This document shows positions 30,538-39,848 of a stretch of 64,000 nt of DNA, piece by piece. Made by a program: the position numbers and the translations under genes. This stretch comes from Fen-1359 sp963710355. Its GTDB lineage: Bacteria > Planctomycetota > Phycisphaerae > Sedimentisphaerales > Anaerobacaceae. The notes under the pieces were generated by a model. That model did not search any database. It was not told where the DNA came from and was given only the letters and a program-made list of their open reading frames with translations. The stretch covers positions 496,001 through 560,000 of the forward strand of contig CAVPZU010000003.1 of assembly GCA_963710355.1 (NCBI GenBank), given 5' to 3'. Each line of letters opens with the position of its first letter. The first letter of the stretch is position 1.

Positions 30538-32946
30538 CTATTTCTCTGCAATTTTGATATCAAAACTTTTATACATCGTGTTGCCGATGTCGTCGCTTAT
30601 CTTTAATGCGATAATGTGTTCACCGACCTTCAGGTCCTTTATCAAAATGGTAAAGTCCTCTCTGGTCGTATCATAAACAAGGTCGTCCGGCAGGCTGCCA
30701 ATCCAGTCGGCATTGCTGTCAATTGTATAAGAAACCTTCCCAACAACGCTTAACTGGTCAACAACTGTAAGCTTGATTGTTATATCCTTCTTGTCTATCT
30801 GAACATCGGATTTTTCAATAACAGGAGCAGTATTATCCACAATGACAGGCTCGCTTATTCTGCTGTCCGTCAGCTTCGTTGCAGGGGTGTTGCTTTTTTC
30901 ATCGCTGGCCGTCACCCTTATTTCGTATCTGCCGTCCTCAACCGTCCTGCCGTCCCATTCGAAGAACGGCTGCTCGGTCTGGTCCTCTAATTCTATCCAG
31001 ACTTCTGTGCCGAGCCTTCTCAAGTCGATTTTGTACACCAATTTATCGCCGTTCTCATCGCCAGCCTTGTAATCAACTTTGAAAAACCCCTCTTTGCCGG
31101 CTGATTCAATCCTGCTGACATTAACCGATTCGACTTTCGGGGCAAGATTAGGAACCGTAGCCGCTACCGCCACCTCTCTTATGACGGGAGTGCGGGTGCC
31201 GTCATCGCATTTTAATGTAAGCTGATACTGACAGAACCTGCCGACAGGACAGGATAATTGAACCGGCTCGGTTATCTCAACCGGTTCGCTCCAGGAGTTA
31301 AACCCGGGGTCGTTGATATCCTTTACATTGCCGCTTCTTGCGGAAACCCTGACGAGACAACCTGTCGGAATATCAGCGTCAATCTGGAGCTTGCCCCAGT
31401 TTGCGGGCTGTCCCGCATCGATTAAATCCGATGTATAAGTGCCTTCTTTGGCGAAGGCTTTATTTACCTTTATCAGCTTTGCAGGATTGGCTGTGCCGAG
31501 ATAAACATCGTCGCCCGAAGCTGCAACCGCTGTTATCTGCGAGGCCTGCTCGTCCTCGAAAGAAACCGCCTTTTGTTCCGAATCAATATCTACAGAAAAC
31601 AGCTGGGCCTCGTTGCCTGCGCCGACAAGAAGTTTGTCGGCCTGCTGCGTCATACAGAAAAATACTGCGGTCTCGGTAAACTGCTCTGTCACGAAACCTG
31701 CCGGCATAATTTTGTAGACCACACTTGCGGCGGCTGGTCTGACGCCGCGAGGGACAGCGGGGGGCTGCTGCGCCTTTTTCTCGTCAACATCCTTCCGCAT
31801 ATTGGCTATCTGAAGCTTGCGAACAGGCTCGTCGGCGTTTTGCTCTGCCGATTTTTGCTGTCCGCCGGGGGCGGGCTCGGGCCGACCTGCCATTTGTCCG
31901 CCTTGGGCGGACGCTGCAAAGCGGCCCTGCCTGCTGACAACCTGTGCGGACGTTGCCGCTGCGTATAAAACCCCCTTTTTTGTCAGCAATAGCGCTGTAA
32001 TCTCAGGCTGGTCGCTGTCATACAACACGGAAGCGGTTTTTGTCCTGGGGTTTATCTTATAAACAAGTCCGCGTTCATCGCTGCCGGCATAGACAAAGCC
32101 GTCGTCGCCGACCGCCAGCGAAAGGATGTTTTTGTCGCGGGCATGATAAACAACCTGAGGATTTTTGGCAAATGAATCAAGCTTGTAAACTTTTCCTTCA
32201 GGCCCTGTGCCGAGGTAGATGTCGCCCTTTTTATCGACGGCAACGGCAAAGATATATTTTGCATCGTTCGGCTCAAAGACGGTCTCCATTTTGTCGCCTT
32301 TTAAGCGAAGCAGCCGACAGTTTTTGCCGCTGACAGCCGCCAGCAAATGACCTGATATATCGATATTCATAGCAAAGATATGCTCGTTTGTTAAATACTC
32401 GTTCGGCTCGACGGCTCGGTCGGTCTTCGGGGCGTTATTAGGTTCGCCTGCGGGCAGAGTATCTTTTTGTGATGAATCCGGCTTTGTATCATCTTTTGAA
32501 CCATCCTTTGCAGGCCTGGCCTGCTTAAAAGGGGAAATTTCCCTCGGGTAAATCTTATTCAGCTTACCCATACTGTATGAATAAATCCCGCCGTTCGGAC
32601 TCGTCCCGAAATAAATCGCTGAACCGTTGACGGCGATACAATTTATCGACCACGGCTGTAATCCCGATACATCGGTATCGAATTTGTCAACAATAGTCTC
32701 ATTCGACAGGCCGAGCTGAATTATTCCTTTTGAACTTATTACAACATCCTTTGTCTTGCCCTTCTGAAACTGGGTGAAGCTGTCGTGGCGAAAAATTTTT
32801 GTGCTGACCGCCAGACAAAATTCCGCACACAAGCCCATCAGAATCAACCAGGCAAAAACACATAACGGCAATGCCGGTGAACATCTCAATCTTATTTGCC
32901 CTGCTGCTCTGCGAAGCACGAGAAAAAACTTTCTTTTGATCTTCAT
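30538..32946 (-). CDS. Large exported beta-propeller protein, 802 aa
   Basis: Function unknown. A signal or anchor helix lies near residues 25-45 (ALPLCVFAWLILMGLCAEF). Residues 50-480 hold repeated propeller-like units (IYFGTSPNGGIYSY, IYLGTGPEGKVYKL, VYAGSDERGLVYKI, VYLGTANPAKLIKV), broken by Gln/Pro/Gly-rich linkers. The C-terminal 300 residues are beta-sandwich-like (YEIRVTASDEKSNTPATKL, VDNTAPVIEKSDV). It lies 12 bases after the S55-like gene and 2 before the fumarase gene, so the three are probably co-transcribed. The propeller suggests binding, not catalysis. Confidence 0.7.
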   Translation of the reverse strand: MKIKRKFFLVLRRAAGQIRLRCSPALPLCVFAWLILMGLCAEFCLAVSTKIFRHDSFTQFQKGKTKDVVISSKGIIQLGLSNETIVDKFDTDVSGLQPWSINCIAVNGSAIYFGTSPNGGIYSYSMGKLNKIYPREISPFKQARPAKDGSKDDTKPDSSQKDTLPAGEPNNAPKTDRAVEPNEYLTNEHIFAMNIDISGHLLAAVSGKNCRLLRLKGDKMETVFEPNDAKYIFAVAVDKKGDIYLGTGPEGKVYKLDSFAKNPQVVYHARDKNILSLAVGDDGFVYAGSDERGLVYKINPRTKTASVLYDSDQPEITALLLTKKGVLYAAATSAQVVSRQGRFAASAQGGQMAGRPEPAPGGQQKSAEQNADEPVRKLQIANMRKDVDEKKAQQPPAVPRGVRPAAASVVYKIMPAGFVTEQFTETAVFFCMTQQADKLLVGAGNEAQLFSVDIDSEQKAVSFEDEQASQITAVAASGDDVYLGTANPAKLIKVNKAFAKEGTYTSDLIDAGQPANWGKLQIDADIPTGCLVRVSARSGNVKDINDPGFNSWSEPVEITEPVQLSCPVGRFCQYQLTLKCDDGTRTPVIREVAVAATVPNLAPKVESVNVSRIESAGKEGFFKVDYKAGDENGDKLVYKIDLRRLGTEVWIELEDQTEQPFFEWDGRTVEDGRYEIRVTASDEKSNTPATKLTDSRISEPVIVDNTAPVIEKSDVQIDKKDITIKLTVVDQLSVVGKVSYTIDSNADWIGSLPDDLVYDTTREDFTILIKDLKVGEHIIALKISDDIGNTMYKSFDIKIAEK

Positions 32947-32958
32947 TCTTTTACCCCG

Positions 32959-34786
32959 TTAATTTTCCACTGTAATCTGAATATTTTTTCTGTCGATTGT
33001 TAAAAGGCCGGTTTCCAACGAACTTTCTATCCAGTTCTGGCGAGGCTGGCCGGTCAAAGAACGCTTCGCGTCATACAGAATAGCGGCCTTTGTGGCCGGC
33101 AGGTCCGAAAGCTCCGCTCTCTCCAGCACAATGCCGCTGGGCGGTAAAATCAAAAGACAATACAAATTATCACGCTTGGTAGTCAAAAGCTCACCCATCA
33201 CCTCAACGAGGCTGTCGAAGCTCTGTGCGATAAAACGATAGGGAGCAGCCTGATTGAAAAATCTGATATATTCAGCCGTTCCGCAGACAACCAGGTCATA
33301 CCTGCCCGCCGAAAGGTTTTCCGGCAATTTCACCTTGAAGTTATAGCTTTTTTTCGGCGCTCTGACCGATTCAAGCACAACGTCAACATCAACCGTATCG
33401 CCCGGCTTTACTTTCGTATTGGAGACCTGAACGGACCAGATATGGGCAGAGCTATCCTTCGGGACGATTTTAATGCTTATATCTATCGACTTTATACTAA
33501 CGGCCTTAAAAGGATTATTCATAAGAAGTTCGACGGCGCCTGCCACCTCGCCGGTCAAGTCTTCTACTGCTGTTCCGCTTGAAGTATTTTCAAACGTAAA
33601 TTGGCCGGCCTGCTGGGGGGTAATTGTCGCCCTATACTCAATTTTATGTTCCGGCGGCAAATCGCCGAGATACAAGGCGGCCCCGTCGATAACCGCCCTA
33701 ATCAGCAGGGGTGTGAGCATTTTGTTGTTGACAATCCGGCAGCTGTATTTCCTCAACTGGGTATCGTTATAGCGGTCAACCCGTATGGTCATATCAAACA
33801 TCGAGGCCTGTGCACCAACTTGGCCGCGAACTGCGAACGATTCGTCAACCTGCAGGGCGCCGACGATCTGCACCGGGCTTATAAGCTTAAATGAGAGGAA
33901 CTGGTTGGCTATAATCGTATACACCTGACCTGTCGCCATAGGCAAATCCACCGGGCCGAACCCAGAGCAGCGAGTGGCCAAAACCATAGACCGCATCCCC
34001 GACAACCTCCGTCACCGTGCCGCCGGCGGCAATCGTTATATCGCCATAGACAAGCGGGACAACCAGACTTGTGCCGGGCGCTAATTTTGTATTCTGATTA
34101 TTTATATCCGCTGCTTTGTTATCCTCTGCAGCCCCCGAACCGCCCGGGCCGACAACCGGCAAAAAAGATAACGGCTCAAATATGGAATTTAACCGGTTCA
34201 CCGCCGCGGCGGGCAGGCCGGATACGAACAAAGGCATCGGCAAAGGCTGCATTCCCGAAGTATTGTTTCTTCTTGCATCCAAAAAAGCCTGAAATTGATT
34301 TTCAGCGCCGGTCAGACTGACAGGTCTCGAAAAGTCAAAAGAGATTGCTGAGGTATCCGCCGGGTTCTGATAGGCCTGTGACTGTCCTGCTTTGAGCATA
34401 TATTCTATCGGCGTGACACCGTATATCGGGTCTTTGCTGGCGAACCAGCCAAACGCCATTGCTCCCGCAAGTCTGCCGTCAATATAAACCGGCGAGCCGC
34501 TGCAGCCGGCAATTACGCCGGCATGCAAAAACTGCGGACCCTCGCATTCGACCAAAATCACATCACTGGCCGGGCGAAAATTATGAATTATGCTCAAAAC
34601 CTCAAGGTCGAATTTGCCTACTTCAGTGCCTTTCATACAGGTAAGGCAGTAGCCTTTCATACCTGCCTTTATTTCGCTTACGGCGATGTATTTACTTTTG
34701 TCCAGCTCGGCAAGGCAAAATCCGCCTTCGGCAGACAAAATTACAAAAACAACAATAATGATTGATTTATACGGTCGATACATCAT
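32959..34786 (-). CDS. Exported SpoIVB/S55-like serine protease-fold protein (one frameshift)
   Basis: The N-terminal half matches the SpoIVB (MEROPS S55) fold: a signal peptide (IIIVVFVILSAEGGFCLA), MKGYCLTCMKGTEVGKFDLE and AGCSGSPVYIDGRLAGA, whose Ser is the expected nucleophile. GDAVYGFGHSLL follows, also typical of S55. The frame shifts near 33960: dropping one T joins HSLL to GFGPVDLPMATGQVYTI, and the C-terminal 330 residues form beta-rich domains of unknown role. Pieces are 33887-34786 and 32959-34005. First gene of a likely three-gene operon. Whether it cleaves or only binds is unknown. Confidence 0.75.
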
Positions 34787-34804
34787 AAAGAGTCTGCCTT
34801 CTTA

Positions 34805-34819
34805 TCCGCCTGCGGCGGA
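34805..34819. repeat. TCCGCCTGCGGCGGA palindrome
   Basis: Intergenic copy in the divergent gap between the S55-like gene and the gene at 34979. Confidence 0.8.
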
Positions 34820-34978
34820 AACAAAAACCGCTTATGCAACTACGCCAATGGATAGAATTTTATTGCCGGACGAGGATATTGCAAGGCAAAAGGATTTTTT
34901 ATATAATTGTTCGGTCAATCTGTTAAGACTTGATGAATTTTTACCAAATTACCCTTTTTAGAACGGGAAAGGCAAGAT

Positions 34979-35824
34979 ATGAAGTCAAAGGACCGTCATG
35001 AGCTGAAGGAGAATGAGCTGGCAGAATGGTTTGTAAATCTGCCGGCCTGGTTCGAAAAAAATCGCAACACAATAATTTATGTTTCGGTCAGCCTGATTAT
35101 CCTCGGCGTCCTCTGGTTCTGGCACCACTATCAAACAAATGTGATTGAGCCGGGGAGAAATATGCGATTTACAGAAACACTCGCACAACTGTCGGCTCTA
35201 AAGCCCAGGATTCTGCAGTCAAATCTCCAGCAAATAGACGCGACTTCAAATCTGCGGGAACTGGCAAAAAACTTGTCAGATATGGCCGACACGACAAAGA
35301 ACGTCAGGACAGCAGCATTTGCCTATATCGAGCAGGGAAAGGTTCTCCGCACGGATGTGCACTATCGATCGAATACGCCGGATGAAAACCAGCTGGCAGA
35401 GCAGATAAATAAGGCAAAAGAGGCCTACAGCAAGGCCCTGGCTAAACTCGAAGCTGCGCCGGCTGAAAAAGGAAAAACCCTCGACGAAACGCTTGCTGCA
35501 GAAGCAATTTTCGGCATCGGCTTATGCGAGGAGGAACTCGGCAATCTCGATGCTGCCAGAAAAAAATATGTGGAAATTGTCTCTAATCCTGCCTACAAAT
35601 ATATGACCACCGTTATGGAGGCACAACAAAGGCTGGATATTATGGCCGACTTTGAAAAAACGGTCGAGTTTGAACCTTCCCCCAACCCTATCCCTGAGTC
35701 CGCCGCAGGCGGAACGATACCTGCTGAAATGATACAGACTCCGCCCGTCGGCAGCGAAGTCAATTCAGGCCCTGCAATCAAACCGGCAGCCGATAGTAAT
35801 TCGCCAAACTCAACAGCCGATTAA
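34979..35824 (+). CDS. Single-pass membrane protein with TPR-like periplasmic part (YfgM-like)
   Basis: A 281-residue protein with a short cytosolic N-terminus, one helix (TIIYVSVSLIILGVLWFW) and an alpha-helical outer part. The WFVNLPAWFEKNRNTI start and repeats such as AEAIFGIGLCEEELGNLDAA, KYVEIVSNPAYKY resemble YfgM-like ancillary proteins with TPR units. YfgM itself works near the Sec translocon; that role is inferred here. A palindromic repeat is translated as ESAAGG in the proline-rich tail. Only 3 bases separate it from rluD, so the two are coupled. Confidence 0.65.
   Translation: MKSKDRHELKENELAEWFVNLPAWFEKNRNTIIYVSVSLIILGVLWFWHHYQTNVIEPGRNMRFTETLAQLSALKPRILQSNLQQIDATSNLRELAKNLSDMADTTKNVRTAAFAYIEQGKVLRTDVHYRSNTPDENQLAEQINKAKEAYSKALAKLEAAPAEKGKTLDETLAAEAIFGIGLCEEELGNLDAARKKYVEIVSNPAYKYMTTVMEAQQRLDIMADFEKTVEFEPSPNPIPESAAGGTIPAEMIQTPPVGSEVNSGPAIKPAADSNSPNSTAD
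35699..35713. repeat. TCCGCCGCAGGCGGA palindrome in the YfgM-like gene
   Basis: Read in frame as SAAGG in the low-complexity C-terminal tail. Confidence 0.8.
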
Positions 35825-35827
35825 AAA

Positions 35828-36832
35828 GTGAATAAGGATATAAATTTACAAAATCTGAACAGGGACGGCGAGCCGCTGATACTCGTGGTCGGCTCGTCCA
35901 TAGTCGAGCGGCGCATCGACAAATACCTGTATCACCGTCTCGGCGGATACAGCAGGGAAAAATTACAGAAAATTATCAAAGCGGGCGGCGTAAAGGTCAA
36001 CGGCACAATTATCACAAAACAAAGTTATAAGCTCAAAGACGCAGACAAGATTGAACTTACCGCTCCGCCGCCTGCGCCCAAAGAAATCCTGCCGGAAGAC
36101 ATCCCGCTCAAAATCATTTACGAAGATGACGATATTATCATCGTCAACAAGCCCGCAGGTATGCTTGTCCATCCGGCACGAGGCAACCTGCACGGAACAC
36201 TCGTCAACGCCCTGTCGTTTTACTCGGACAAACTATCGAGCGGCCTGGGCGAGTTCAGGCCGGGCGTTGTCCACCGGCTCGACAAAAACACCACCGGCGT
36301 AATCGTCGTCACCAAAAATGAAACCGCCCAGTGGAAAATCGCCAAGCAGTTTGAACGCCGACAGACATACAAGGAATACCTCGCAATCGTTCACGGCACG
36401 CCTGAACTGAAAAGCGACCGGATAAAGGTGCCTCTCGGGATGCACCCGAGGATTCGCGAAAGGCAAGCTATCAGGCCGCATATCGGCAAGGAGGCGATAA
36501 CCTTTTACGAAATCGCTGAGGAGTTCAGGGGCTTCTCGCTGATGCGGCTTTTTCCAAAGACAGGCCGAACCCACCAAATAAGAGTGCATCTGTCTTACAT
36601 AAAGCATCCGATAGTGGCAGACGACTGGTACGGCGGTAAACTCGTATATCTCTGGCAGTTAAAGGACGAAAAATCCGCCATTGAAGACCCGCTTATAAAG
36701 CGGACTGCGCTGCACGCTTACAAACTCGGCTTTACGCACCCAACCACCGGAAAGCTGGTTGAGTTTGAGGCTCCCCTCGCCCCGGATATGCAGAACCTCC
36801 TCGACCTCCTGAGAAAATATAGAAGCAAATGA
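35828..36832 (+). CDS. rluD: Ribosomal large-subunit pseudouridine synthase RluD family
   Basis: Converts uridine to pseudouridine in 23S rRNA (RluD modifies helix 69). An S4-like RNA-binding domain comes first (RRIDKYLYHRLGGYSREKLQ, GGVKVNG). The catalytic domain has IIVNKPAGMLVHPARGN, then VVHRLDKNTTGVIVV with the catalytic Asp, and RTHQIRVHLSYIKHPIVAD. The start is GTG at 35828, three bases after the previous stop; this is the only start giving a complete S4 domain. Exact target uridines are not determined by sequence. The 334-residue length is normal. Confidence 0.93.
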   Translation: MNKDINLQNLNRDGEPLILVVGSSIVERRIDKYLYHRLGGYSREKLQKIIKAGGVKVNGTIITKQSYKLKDADKIELTAPPPAPKEILPEDIPLKIIYEDDDIIIVNKPAGMLVHPARGNLHGTLVNALSFYSDKLSSGLGEFRPGVVHRLDKNTTGVIVVTKNETAQWKIAKQFERRQTYKEYLAIVHGTPELKSDRIKVPLGMHPRIRERQAIRPHIGKEAITFYEIAEEFRGFSLMRLFPKTGRTHQIRVHLSYIKHPIVADDWYGGKLVYLWQLKDEKSAIEDPLIKRTALHAYKLGFTHPTTGKLVEFEAPLAPDMQNLLDLLRKYRSK

Positions 36833-37045
36833 AAATCCGAAGCACAAATTTCTAAATCCGAAAACTCGGATGTCTTAGCCGATGCCTGTTTCCCGATGTC
36901 TTTACGGCTGTTACTCCTGCGGAAGTTTGGCGAGGTCGTCTCGGAGCCTGCAATCATTAAAATGTCGCCTTGGTAACCTCGCTTTAACTTTTATATATTC
37001 TCTCAATCGTCCTCGCCTTTAGATGCAGCGGTTTCCCTTCATATC

Positions 37046-39243
37046 TCAGCTTTGCTTTAATTCATCGATGATTTTCGGCAGCTCAACCGCTAAATTGTCA
37101 AGTTGTTGTGCTTGCATGATTATTTCTTTTATCAGGCCGTTTCTTTTCGCTTCATCGACTGCCGTCTCTTGCTTTAACAGCTCAGCTGCAGATTTTGATA
37201 TCACATCAAGCGCCCCCTTAACATCGTATGTTGCGGTATCGAGAATCATATTTCGGATACGAGATTTTCCCAGCTCCGCCTCAGCTCTTATATTGGCTTC
37301 GGCAAGCCGAGCTCCTTCAATCGCCAGAGCGGTCTGCATAACAAACATTTCCAGGATGTGAAAATTGTCCGGACTGAGGAATTGTTTTTCGTCGCTCGGA
37401 AAAACACCGAGAACTCCCACAATTTCCTGAGAGCCGGTTAGCGGCACATATAATCCTTCTGAACCAGAGAACGTATCCGTTCCTTTCCCTGCAATTTTAC
37501 GATGTTCATACACCCAGCTTGCCACCGCCTGCTCCTTGGAAGCCAATTCTCTTCCTCGCGAAATGGCCGTAAGAATAGTAAGAGTCTTATTTGCCGAAAT
37601 CAGCGACAAAAATAACAGCCGGGCATTTAAAAAAGTCCTGTATGTGAGAAAGAAAGATTTGAAAAAGCTCGTCAGGGCGTGATGATTTGGCAAGGTCGCT
37701 GCTTAAGGAATAAAGGACCTGGGTTCTTTCTTCGCGCAAACGTAATCCTATGGTTTGGCGGCGGAGCCTGCCTGTCAAGCTTCCGATAATTAGGCCGACT
37801 ATCAGCATAACACCAAAAGTAATAAGGTGCTCTTTGTCCATAACCGAAAAGGAATAAAACGGCGGTACAAAAAAGAAGTCGAAGAAAGCGATGCTTAAGA
37901 GCGTCCCGAGAATCGAAATCCGCCGCCCATATCGGAATGCAAGCCATGCCACACCCAGAAGATATACCATAATGAGATTTGCAAGGGCTAAATACGGAAA
38001 TAGCAGTTTATTAACAGCGGTGCAAAGACCTATTATAAAAACAGCCCAAAAGACACCTTTCCATGAAAAGGATTTTACCGGCACATATTGCGTCTTTAGC
38101 GGCTCCTCTTCACTTTCCCCGCTGATAAGATACAAATCAATCTCGCCGCACTTACGAGCCAGCTTGTCGATGAATGAGCCAAACAATATCTCCTGCAATC
38201 TCGGTTTATCGGGCTTGCCTATGATAATCCTGGATATGTTTTTTGACCGTGCATAAGAAATCAAGGTTTCGGCGACATCTTCTCCGCTTAATGTCACCAT
38301 ACTCGCTCCCATTTTTGCCGCAAAGTGCAACATTTCAGCGACTCGCCCTTTATCCTCGGCTCTCTGTTCAAGAGCCGAAGGCCTTTCAACGTGAACTACT
38401 GTCCATTGAGCCCCCAAATCAGACGCAATTTGTTTGGCGGCACGAATAATTTTTGCAGCTCTTGGATTCGAGCTTATACATACCAGAAAAATGCTCTCCC
38501 ACTTTCCAAACAGTCGATATTGCATGAACATCCTTAAAAAGTCGCAATCTTGTGTCAACGCTCCTGCTTGTATATTTCAACGCCAATTGACGCAAAGCGA
38601 TTAAATTGCCGAAACGGAAGAAATTCAGGGCGGCTAATTCGGCTTGCTCTCCCAAATAGACCTTCCCTTCTCTGAGCCGCTTTAACAACTCTTCGGTAGG
38701 TATGTCAATTAGTTCTATTTCATCCGCTTTTTCAACGAAAGTATCAGGCACCGTCTCATGAACAATAACTTTGGTAATCTGCGCCACAATGTCATTAACA
38801 CTCTCGCAGTGCTGCACATTAAGCGTTGTGTAAACATTGATACCGATGTCAAGCAGTTCTTCAACATCCTGCCATCGTTTCACGTGTCGGGACCCCTGAA
38901 CATTGGAATGGGCCAGTTCATCCACCAGAATAAGAGCAGGGCGCCTCTTGAGGGCAGCTTCCAAATCAAATTCTTTAACTTCAACATTCTTGTAGGAGGT
39001 GGATTTGAGAGGAATTATTTCCAATCCTTCGAGCAGCGCTTCTGTTTCAGGGCGCTTATGAGTTTCAACTATTCCGATGACTACGTCAACGCCCTCTTTT
39101 TTGCGCAGCCTGGCTCCCTCAAGCATGGCGTAAGTTTTTCCGACGCCGGCAACGGCACCGAAAAAAATTTTCAGTCTTCCTCTTTCGGAATCCTCTGCTT
39201 GAATACGCTTTAATAGTTTATCTGGGTCAGGGCGTTCATCCAT
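37046..39243 (-). CDS. kdpD: KdpD-like sensor lacking the kinase domain (two frameshifts)
   Basis: KdpD normally senses low K+ or turgor and phosphorylates KdpE. Present in order: the N-terminal KdpD domain with Walker A FFGAVAGVGKTYAM and LILVDELAHSN; a USP domain (ESIFLVCISSNPRAAKIIRA); four helices (DUF4118, FWAVFIIGLCTAVNKLLF); a GAF domain; and a short DHp-like helix. In that helix the usual SHDLRTPL reads TYDVKGAL, so the phosphoacceptor His is gone, and no ATPase domain follows before the stop at 37046. About 730 residues. Frameshifts near 38485 and 37600 are each mended by removing one A (W-K-W-ESIFLV; DFGNKTLTIL). No kdpE is near. Last gene of the kdp operon. Confidence 0.85.
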
Positions 39244-39258
39244 TAAAAAGATTATACC

Positions 39259-39843
39259 TCATCTTTTATACTCATCCAAAGCCATATTTAACTGCAAAAC
39301 ATTAACAACCGGCTCGCCGATTATTCCCAGCAAACGCACTTGGGTGTTTTCTCTGACAATTTCAGCAACCTTTTCCTGTGGTATGCCTCGTAAACGCGCA
39401 ACACGCGGGACCTGATACATCGCCGCCGCTACACTGATATGCGGGTCAAGGCCGCTGGCCGATGCCGTCACCAGGTCAACCGGAACAAGATTTTTATTAT
39501 CCGGGTCGGCGTCTTGAAGCAATTTTACGCGTTCCACAACCCTTTGGCGCAAAGCCATATTCAGAGGGCCGAAGTTTGAGCCGCTCGAGGCCGAAGCGTT
39601 AAATGCCGCAGGTGAAGTGGCAGATAGACGTCCCCAAAAATAATTAGGGTCATCGAAATATTGTCCAATGAGAGACGAACCTGCGGGCTTGTCGTTCCTT
39701 AATATTATACTGCCATTGGCCTGAGGATGAAAGAAAACTTGCGCAACGGCAGTAATCACAAACGGGTATATAAGCCCCGTAATAACTGTTAAGAGCAGGA
39801 AAACGAGAAACGCAGATTTTAATTGCTTTCGGAACATATACAC
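39259..39843 (-). CDS. kdpC: K+-transporting ATPase subunit KdpC
   Basis: KdpC is the single-pass subunit that stabilises the KdpFABC pump and raises ATP affinity. The 194-residue chain has one N-terminal helix (SAFLVFLLLTVITGLIYPFV). Family motifs: GSSLIGQYFDDPNYFWGRLS, NASASSGSNFGPLN, PVDLVTASASGLDPHIS and MYQVPRVARLRG. Start ATG 39843 is five bases after kdpB. Normal length, intact frame. Confidence 0.95.
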   Translation of the reverse strand: MYMFRKQLKSAFLVFLLLTVITGLIYPFVITAVAQVFFHPQANGSIILRNDKPAGSSLIGQYFDDPNYFWGRLSATSPAAFNASASSGSNFGPLNMALRQRVVERVKLLQDADPDNKNLVPVDLVTASASGLDPHISVAAAMYQVPRVARLRGIPQEKVAEIVRENTQVRLLGIIGEPVVNVLQLNMALDEYKR

Positions 39844-39848
39844 TCACA

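Noticed and set aside
36833..37045. Missing KdpD kinase domain hidden in another frame
   Set aside because: All three minus-strand frames were read; no H, N or G box of a histidine kinase appears before rluD.
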